Virus record (IMG/VR): IMGVR_UViG_3300046464_000737
Coordinates: 1-35,896 of that record
Length of the DNA stretch: 35,896 bases
Source of the DNA: a virus
Reading direction: 5' to 3' (one strand)
In this document: one piece after another, positions 7,921-16,000 of the stretch
Layout of the letters: each line of letters begins with the position of its first letter
Position numbering within the stretch: position 1 is the stretch's first letter
Position numbers and translations under genes: made by a program
The notes under the pieces: generated by a model
Database searches by the model: none
Told to the model about the DNA's origin: nothing
Seen by the model: only the letters and a program-made list of their open reading frames with translations

Positions 7921-8208
7921 ATGGACGCAGAAGGTATTTTTAAAAAATCCTGTCAAAGGAATACGGTTTCCCTTTTTAAGGGTTTCCTCGTTATGCTTGA
8001 AGACTTGCATAATGAGCATCAGATTCATTTTAATAAATTAAAATACAATCTTCCTGAGGGCTGTTCCCCTATTATTGATCAAGCAAACTATTTTGATGAT
8101 GATAAACTTCAATACTTAAGAAAAAGAACTTTAGATATTGGTAATGAAACAATTAGAAATATCGAAGGTGAATTAGATAATTATACTATAGGCTTTACAT
8201 TTAAATAA
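7921..8208 (+). CDS. Small conserved-position protein of unknown function upstream of tail chaperones
   Basis: 95 residues, MDAEGIFKKSCQRNTV..., first gene of the long + strand tail operon. It is acidic at the C-terminal half (NYFDDDKLQYLRKRTLDIG) and largely helical, with no membrane segment. An internal ATG at residue 25 is an alternative start. The next gene begins 7 bp after its stop. No family is recognised. By place it could be an extra assembly factor for the tape measure or tail tip. Confidence 0.5.
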   Translation: MDAEGIFKKSCQRNTVSLFKGFLVMLEDLHNEHQIHFNKLKYNLPEGCSPIIDQANYFDDDKLQYLRKRTLDIGNETIRNIEGELDNYTIGFTFK

Positions 8209-8215
8209 TAATATT

Positions 8216-9034
8216 ATGGCAGAATCAACATTAGAAAAAGATCAAACAATGGACGATACGCGCAAAAAGTTGCGTGAAATTTACAGCTTCACTTTTGAAA
8301 AGGAAGAAAAAGCAAAAAAAACTGAAACGAAAAAAGTAACCAATCCTGAGAGTGGAGAGGAAGAGGAAATTTCTGTCACTAAGGAAGTTGTAGATAAGAT
8401 TCCATATAGGGTCATAATGAAGCAGCCTAACAGAAGGCAAATCGAAGAAGCTGAGCTAGAGTTTAGTGTTGAAATGAGTAACTGTATTAAGAGAGGTATT
8501 TTGACCAAAGCTATGCTCGCAAAAAAATACAGCGACACGGGAGGTCTTCTTGCGGAAGAAGATGCGAAAGCTCTCACCAAAATGTATATTCGTTACGGAG
8601 AACTTTCTCAAGAAAGCGAAAAGAAACAAATCAAAAACCTTAAGACAGATGAGGATAAAAAGCGACTCGAAGAGATCGCTGGAGAAATCGCTACATTAAG
8701 AAAGGATATCATTAATGTCGAGACATCTTATTCTAATTTATTTAATCATACTGCCGACGTTCGAGCAGAAAATAAAGTTATTCAATGGTATATTCTTCAT
8801 TTAACGTTTATACAAAAAGATGATTCTGATGATTCAACTCCTCTATTTGAGGGAAATGATTTTGATCAAAAGCTTCAAACTTATTATGAGCTAGAAGAAA
8901 ATGGAGATGAGCTTTACGACTTGGTTGGTGGAAAAATCGCAGCCCTATACAGCTTTTGGTATTATAGTTCTGGCGCGGTATCTACGGCCGATTTTGAAAA
9001 GTTAGACAACGATATCGAAGAGGGTAACATTTAG
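8216..9034 (+). CDS. Tail assembly chaperone candidate (first of pair)
   Basis: 272 residues, highly charged and mostly helical. An acidic/lysine-rich N-terminal part (KEEKAKKTETKKVTN) precedes PNRRQIEEAELEFSVEMSNC, a helical stretch with GILTKAMLAKKYSDTGG. Position two genes before the tape measure corresponds to lambda G/T-type chaperones, which coat the tape measure during assembly. Its stop is 5 bp before the next gene, which lies in the -1 frame, the register used for programmed frameshifting. No slippery heptamer is visible in the short shared window, so the two may be simply coupled. Function is positional, with no recognised domain. Confidence 0.5.
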   Translation: MAESTLEKDQTMDDTRKKLREIYSFTFEKEEKAKKTETKKVTNPESGEEEEISVTKEVVDKIPYRVIMKQPNRRQIEEAELEFSVEMSNCIKRGILTKAMLAKKYSDTGGLLAEEDAKALTKMYIRYGELSQESEKKQIKNLKTDEDKKRLEEIAGEIATLRKDIINVETSYSNLFNHTADVRAENKVIQWYILHLTFIQKDDSDDSTPLFEGNDFDQKLQTYYELEENGDELYDLVGGKIAALYSFWYYSSGAVSTADFEKLDNDIEEGNI

Positions 9035-9039
9035 TATGC

Positions 9040-10026
9040 GTGGAAACTGTCAAGCGCAGAAAAATATTTAGAGATATAGTTCGAGGTTTCTCTGCTACAA
9101 TCTTTAAGGATGATTATGTTTACATAAAACACTTGACTCCTCATGATCAAGTAGAACTTGAGGAGATAGAGGAAAAATATTTTAATATAGCTTTAAGAAA
9201 AGGAGTTCCCACAGAAGAGGATATGCTCGCCTACCTTAAACAAGAGGGCGAATGGTCTGAAGATGACGATAAATTTATTGTTGACAAGCAACTATTTGTA
9301 GAAAATTTAAAAAAAGCACAGTCCAAAATAATTCTTAAATCAGATGTTGATCGACAATCTAAGTTGATCGAGAAAGAGGAAAGTTTATTGCGGCAAAAGC
9401 AATTTCAAAAAATTTCTTTGATCGGAAACACTTGCGAAAAATATGCAAAAGATAGATTAAATGATTTTTATATGATTAAAAGTTTTTTCTCTGATGTTGA
9501 TATGAAGAAGCCTTTATTTAGTCAAGATAAATTTGATGAGCTTGATAATCATGATATAAAAGTTGTTATAAATAGATACAATGAAATATTCGAAAGCTTT
9601 AATGAAGAAAATATACAATATACTATACTAGAAGATTTTTATAATCCATATTTAAGTTTTGCTGAAGATAGTATGCAATTTTATGGCAAAGCATTTTGTG
9701 ACTTAACATATAATCAAATAAGATTAATTGTATATACTAGAGTATTTAAAAATATATTTGACTCAAATGAAAATATTCCTGAAAATATAAGAAAAGATCC
9801 TGCGAAATTGCTAGAGTTTGGAAGCAGCTCTAGGGAGGAGCGGGACAAAGCTAAGGATAAACTTTCGCAGGGAGATGGAGGCACTATAGTTGGGGCAAAG
9901 GACGAAGATTATGAGTATCTTGGAGTCGAAAAGCCAAAGAATACAATAAATCTTCATGAAGAAGCAAAAAAGAAGGGCGGCACTTTAAATATGGAAGATT
10001 TAATGAAATTACATGGCGTAGGATAA
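9040..10026 (+). CDS. Tail assembly chaperone candidate (second of pair)
   Basis: 328 residues from a GTG at 9040 (METVKRRKIFRDIVRG). An N-terminal beta-like segment (ATIFKDDYVYIKHLTPHDQVE) leads into a long helical acidic/basic region and a disordered, charged C-terminus (SSREERDKAKDKLSQGDGG, NLHEEAKKKGGTLNMEDLM). A frame stop at 9025-9027 shows it cannot be an upstream-extended part of its neighbour. The ATG at 9036 is out of frame and dies at once. Being immediately before the tape measure fits a chaperone that loads or coats it. The protein is longer than lambda T (about 144 residues). Not identified by family. Confidence 0.45.
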   Translation: METVKRRKIFRDIVRGFSATIFKDDYVYIKHLTPHDQVELEEIEEKYFNIALRKGVPTEEDMLAYLKQEGEWSEDDDKFIVDKQLFVENLKKAQSKIILKSDVDRQSKLIEKEESLLRQKQFQKISLIGNTCEKYAKDRLNDFYMIKSFFSDVDMKKPLFSQDKFDELDNHDIKVVINRYNEIFESFNEENIQYTILEDFYNPYLSFAEDSMQFYGKAFCDLTYNQIRLIVYTRVFKNIFDSNENIPENIRKDPAKLLEFGSSSREERDKAKDKLSQGDGGTIVGAKDEDYEYLGVEKPKNTINLHEEAKKKGGTLNMEDLMKLHGVG

Positions 10027-10065
10027 TTTTGGTGTATTAATACCTTATCTAAGGAATAAGGAAAT
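10027..10065 (+). promoter_or_regulatory. Tape measure leader with small hairpin over ribosome site
   Basis: CCTTAT (10043-10048) can pair with ATAAGG (10056-10061) around a 7-base loop. The loop and 3' arm contain AAGGA (10051-10055) and AAGG (10058-10061), the two Shine-Dalgarno-like options for the ATG at 10066. Pairing could dampen translation of this very large gene. The stem is only 6 bp and AT-rich, so this is weak. Confidence 0.25.
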
Positions 10066-13000
10066 ATGTCTATAAATTTAAATGTAAACGGTAATACGGC
10101 CCCGCTGGAGGCAGCTGTTCAGGCGGCTGTAAACAGAATTCGCAAGACTCCAATCAAGGTAACTGTTGACGATAAGGGCGCTACTCAGCCCTTGGGCAAT
10201 ATGAAGCGGGGCGCTGATGAGTTTAGCAAATCGATGGAAGCTGCGAACGCTCGTATTATAGCTTTTGGAGCAAGTATGGCGATTATAAATGGAATTTCTG
10301 ACGCATTCAAAGCTATGGTCACCAATGTCGTTCAGGTAGAAAAAGCTTTGGCAGATATTAATGTTGTGATGGGTTTAAGTTTGGCTAACTTGGATAAGTT
10401 TTCAGACTCTTTATTTAAGGTGGCGAAGGAAACTGCTGCAAGTTTTGATGTAGCTGCTGCAGCAGCCACGGAATATGCACGTCAAGGTTTAGCTGTTGAG
10501 GAAACCTTGAAAAGAACCAAGGACGCTTTAATCTTGACTCGATTAACAGGCATGGACTCTGCAAATGCAGTTAAAGCTTTAACTGCCGCGATGAATACAT
10601 ACGGAGATCAAATAAAAGATACTACTCAATTGGTTAGTAAGTTTGCCGCAGTAGACGTTAAGTTTGCGGTTAGCGCGGAAGACTTTGCTGATGCAATATC
10701 TCGTACTGGTCAGGCTGCAAAAAGTGCTGGAGTAGATATTGATGAGTTGGTGGGTCTGGTTACTGCAGCGCAGCAGCAAACTGCTAGAGGTGGTAAAGTA
10801 ATCGGAAACTCGTTTAAAACAATTTTCACGAGAATAGGAAGAACTGATACATTAAATCAATTAGAAAACTTGGGCATTGCTGTTCGAGATGTCGAAGGAA
10901 ATACAATCGGCGCAAAAAGAATTTTGACTGATCTTGCAAATACGTTTGACTCTTTGACCGAGTCGCAAAAAGCTCAAATTGCACAAACAGTTGGTGGAGT
11001 TTTTCAAATCAATGTTCTTAAGGCTGTATTAAGTGATGCCGCGAAACAAAACGGAATTCTTGCGAACGCAACACAAATTTCTGCAGGGGCTACGGATGAA
11101 GCTATACAAAAGAATGAACAACTAAGAAGCACAATGTCTGCAATGGCTAGCGAAACAGGTCTCGCGCTTAAAGAAGTTTCTGCTAAAATAGGGGAGCTCG
11201 CGATAGCTCCTGGAATGGAAAAGATTTTAAATATCGTTAAAGGTTTTGCGGAAGGAGCTTCTGATATGCTTGGAGATGGAGAGTCTTCTGGAAATAAATT
11301 TGCTACAGGTTTTTTAAAAGGACTCGGTAATATTATTACTGGTCCGGGATTGGTTGTTATCGTTGCCGTGTTTGGCAAACTATTTTTGAAAGCGGCTCAG
11401 TATGCTCGAGAAAGTTTGGGCTCGTTGATTGGTGTTACGAGTGAAGCTCAAAAACAAAAAGCTATACAAACTTCTTTGGTCACTTTATTTGGTCAGAACG
11501 CAGCTCTTAGCAAGGAAATGTTGCGCACCGATATCTCTCGAACAGAAAAGGAAAGAATAATTCTTGGATTGCTTAAAGCTCAGGTAGTGGAAGCTAATGC
11601 TTTAAACACTATCGCGAGAAGTTCTGCAGCTAATTTGTATCAAAAAGGTTACGGATCTAATCTTGCTCCCAGAGCAAAACCTCGCCGTACAAGCGCGCAA
11701 GGTTATATACCTAATTATGTAGACGCTGAGCGCCAGCAAGCCGCACAAGGTGGGTATGCTGCTGGAAGTATTCGCAGTATGAACATGCCTGGCGAAGGCT
11801 CGGTGATATACAACAGTGCAGAAAAAGTAAAGAATTTTAAAGGTATGAGTCAGCCCGCGATTATGCCTCCAAAGTCAAGTAAAGCTGGAGAAAATTATCA
11901 ACAAGCATTTGGCAGTATACATGGATTTGATCCATATGCTGCAGGAGGATATATACCGAATTTTGCGAAAAAAACCGCATCTAAAACTTCTGATATTCCA
12001 CGAAATCTTAATTCTAAAAAACTGGGAGATCTGAATAAAGATTCTTCTTTAATTTTATTAACCGCTGACTCTTCTGCTGATAGCGAGTCGAGGTTCTTTG
12101 TGGGAAAAGACCCTAAGGGTGGGACAAAAATTTTAAACACTGCAGATCTAGCTTCAAAGAGGACTACGGGTTATTACCAAGTAGATGTTCCGTATTATTC
12201 TCTAGATAAAAACGACAAAAGTAGGAAAAGTAAAATAGACTTACCCTCGATACAAAAGGCAATTACTGCTGCAGCATCAGGCAAAGCTCTTGATATAGCC
12301 AAGCAAATTGTCGGGGGAGAGAAGAATTTAAAACCTTTTAATAGAGAACAAATTAAAGAAACATTTAATAAAGGCGCTTTTAAGGGCGCCGCTGGTAGCG
12401 CATTCGAGAGTGCAATAGCTGCAGCCCTTGACTCTTATTTGTTTCAAGATTATAAAGCAAGAACTGATACATCTGCTATAGATTTACCTTATGACCCTAA
12501 GGTGTTTCAGTATTTTGGAGCTCCTCCTGGTGCTGGGAAAATGGGGGCAGAGGTAAAAGCTGATCTAGCTAACAATTTGCAACAAGGTGCCGCCAATAAG
12601 TTTTATCAGGTTTTAGCGGGGGGTCGTGCGGCATGGCAATATAAGGATAAAAATTTTAAGGACCAAATGAGGGGGCCGGCTGAAGATGCAGGTTTGGAAA
12701 GAAGGGGGGGCGCTTATTTTAAGAAAGGTAGGGCTTACGGTCATATTCCAAACTTCGCCGCAGCGCGACTAGCTCTCACGGGTGGATTGGTTGGAAAAAA
12801 CAAATTTGGCAATATAGATCGCAGGCAGATGACAAGACTAGTAAGATCTAATCCTTACTTCAACGGCTTGATGAATGAACATCTTACATGGGACAGTTTT
12901 CCGAAAAAAGATAAGCGTAAATTAAGCAGGTGGCTACTCAAACAAGGGGTGTCTAACCGAGCCTTACAAGCGTATGGTCTTGCAAGCATGCATTCAAAAT

Positions 13001-16000
13001 CGATCGGAGAGGGAATCTCAAACTTAGCTATGGCGAAAGGCTATATTCCTAACTTTGCTGACCCATTATCTGATGCGATAGGTAGGGAAAAAGAGGCTGG
13101 AGTTCCTGTTTCAAAAATAAGAATTGGCTCTCATTCAGCGCTAATGAATAAAAGCAATCCGATTGGTCTGGGCGTAACCAATACAGACGATGAACCAAAT
13201 GGATTGCGAGATGTATTTGGAGCTGCTAATGGATATGTGCCGAATTATTTTAATCCATGGGAGCGCTTAAAAAGTTCGGTAAAGAATAGCGATTTTGGAA
13301 AAAGCTGGGATAAGGCTACGGCGCAGCACACCAAAGAAATACAAAGATTAAACGCCAGAATCAAACAAAGAGAGCAAGCTTTAAGCAAGCATAATCAAGA
13401 GTTATCAGCACTCACTAAGGGGACTAGTGAGTATAACGCAGTTCAGAGAAAAATAAGAGACACCACCAAAAATTTAAATAAAGCTACGCAAAAAAAGACT
13501 GCCCTCCTAAACTCTCCTGCGCCTGGCGTCGGGGGCAAGATGGGTAGATTTAGTCAAGGTCTCGGAAAAGCTTTTTCTGGAAATTCAGGCATGATGATGA
13601 TGATGGGAGCTCCTATGGCGGCAGGGTTTCTTCAGCAAGGGGGGATGGGTGCACAGGGAGGAAATCAAAATATGTACGCTGCAGGTGGAGCCTTAAGCGG
13701 TGCCGCTTCCGGAGCTATGATGGCAAGCATGATAGCCCCAATGTTTGGACCTGGAGCTCCTTTAGTTATAGGTATTGGTGGACTAATTGGAGGACTTGAG
13801 GGCTTAGCGGCTGCAAATGAAGAAAATACAAAAGCATTAAAAGAAGTCGAGAAAGAAAGAAGGCAGCAGGTTGTATCTTCTTTTGTAGGTGCAGATCCTA
13901 AGTTCATGCAAAAATTTTCCAAGAACATATTTAAAGACCTGAGCCCAGAAGACAAATCAGTCATGAGAATGGCAGCGCCTGAGTTTACAGCCACTAAACC
14001 CCCCGATGTTAGCGAAAAAGACATATTTACGAGAAGCGCAGTTAACCCAATAGCTAAAATGAAAATTCCTTTTTTGTCTCCGCTGTTTTCTCCAAGCGAC
14101 GAAGAAAGAGCGCAAGCTACGGAATATAGAGAACAGATGGATGAACAAAAGCAATTTCAAAAATACCAAAAATACCAAGTTAGCAATATGAGAAAAGCTT
14201 TGGGGTCTATGGGGGATGAAGAATTTTTGTTGCCAAATTATCAAAAAAATAAGCAAGGTAAAATACAAACAAAAGGGCAACCCGAGTTAAAAAAAGCTTC
14301 TGCATATCTAGAAAATTTAGAAAACATAGGGTTTTTTGAGGTAAAAGATACTGGTGACGTAGCGAGGGTTGAAGCTCTTCGGTCAAAGTTATACGAAATC
14401 TACCAAAGCAATCTAACCCAGCAAGAAAAAGCCTTAATTCTTCAATTAAACTTTCAGCGAGTGATGTTAAAATCCCAAAAAGCTGCCGCGGATACTCAAT
14501 TAGATATAAAAAGTAAATATCTAAAACAATCTAATTTATTAGATTCTCAAGAAAAGATTCTCGGTGGTTTGATAAGCGAAGAGCAAAAAGTTAGAATTCA
14601 ATACAATAAAAATTTAACAAAAGCTTCTGAGGCGTATGCTAGTGGAGCTGCCAAGGCGGAATCTGATTTTTCTATGGGCCTGCTTCAAGATATTCAGGGA
14701 CAAGGTAGGGATAGCCTTAGATCTGCAATAAAGCAAGAGTTGTTTAATCGGATGACCAACGAAGAACAGCGTGGAAAGGGAACCGCAGAGAGTATTTCAA
14801 ATGTCGAACTCTCTGGAGAATTAGCCGCAATGTCATCTAAGGAAAAAGAAGAATTTTTAACGAGCTTAAAAAATAAAAATAAGGGGCTCGATAACGAAAT
14901 TAATGAAATACTAGGCAATAGACAATTAATATATGATAACCAAATAAACACCCTAGAAAAACAAAAAACTCTTTCTGATGGTCAGAGCCTGTCTCAAAAA
15001 AATCTCAATGAAAAAATTGCTAAACAAAAAGACCTAATGGTTGATGTTAACAGGGAGATGCAAGCTTACATCCGTGGGTTAGATAATGCTGCTCAATCCA
15101 GGGTAATAGCTTCTGAAATTACCGCTGCTAGATTTGGAGCTAGACCTCAAACACAAGAAGCAACTTTTGCGGAGCAACAAAGATTGGTCAAGGAAAGACA
15201 GCAAGGTATTCGCGAATCATATACAAAAAGCGCAGTTTCAGAAATGCAAAAACTGGCAACTGATAAAGGTTTAACTAAGGAGCAAAGATTGGAAATTGCT
15301 GCTGACCCATCAAAATTAAAAGGTATGTCTTCAGCGGCTATTGACTCTATGGAGAAAAGCTTTAAATCAAGAGGAGGGTCGAGGAAAACTACAATGCTAG
15401 ATCAATTAATAAAAAATAGCCCTACTGACACGGAAGACCAAAAAAAATTAAAAATTTCAAGAAAACAGGAATTGGATGAATTAAAAACCCTTGAACAATC
15501 AATTACTGACGCAAAAGCTCAAACATCCAAACAAGAAGACGATATTATTGCCAAGCTTGAAGAGCAAAAAAATAAAGTTGAAGAAAGAATATCAAAAGAA
15601 AAAATATTGCAAGAAATAAGAGAAAAAGAATACACCCGAAGAACTGGCCCAGGTGCTTTCGGAGAGGGCGTTAAGGATGCTGGGATAGATATGGAAAAGC
15701 GGGTCGCTATGATGGACTACGAGCTTGGAACAAGGCTTCCTCAAACATTTGCTAATGGTTTGTCTGGAGCGTTCATTGAGGCGATCAATGGAGCCAAGGA
15801 CTTGGACGACGCGCTCAGAGACGCTGGCTTGAATTTCTTGAAGATGATTCAAGAAGCCATGATGCAAAAAATGGTCATGCAAATGATGGGAGGCTTGGGA
15901 TTTTCGCAAGGAGGTAATGTCCGCAATTACTCGAAGGGCGGAAATGTTCCCGCAAGAGTTTCGAATGGAGAATATTTAATGAGTCGAGAGGCTGTAAATA

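Noticed and set aside
7864-8028. N-terminal extension of the head closure gene
   Set aside because: The extra 55 residues are basic, low-complexity and overlap the divergent + strand gene at 7921. The ATG at 7863 begins the structured part.
8990-9050. Programmed -1 frameshift joining the two chaperone genes
   Set aside because: No slippery heptamer, and an in-frame stop at 9025-9027 limits the window to 7 bases where P-site re-pairing is poor.
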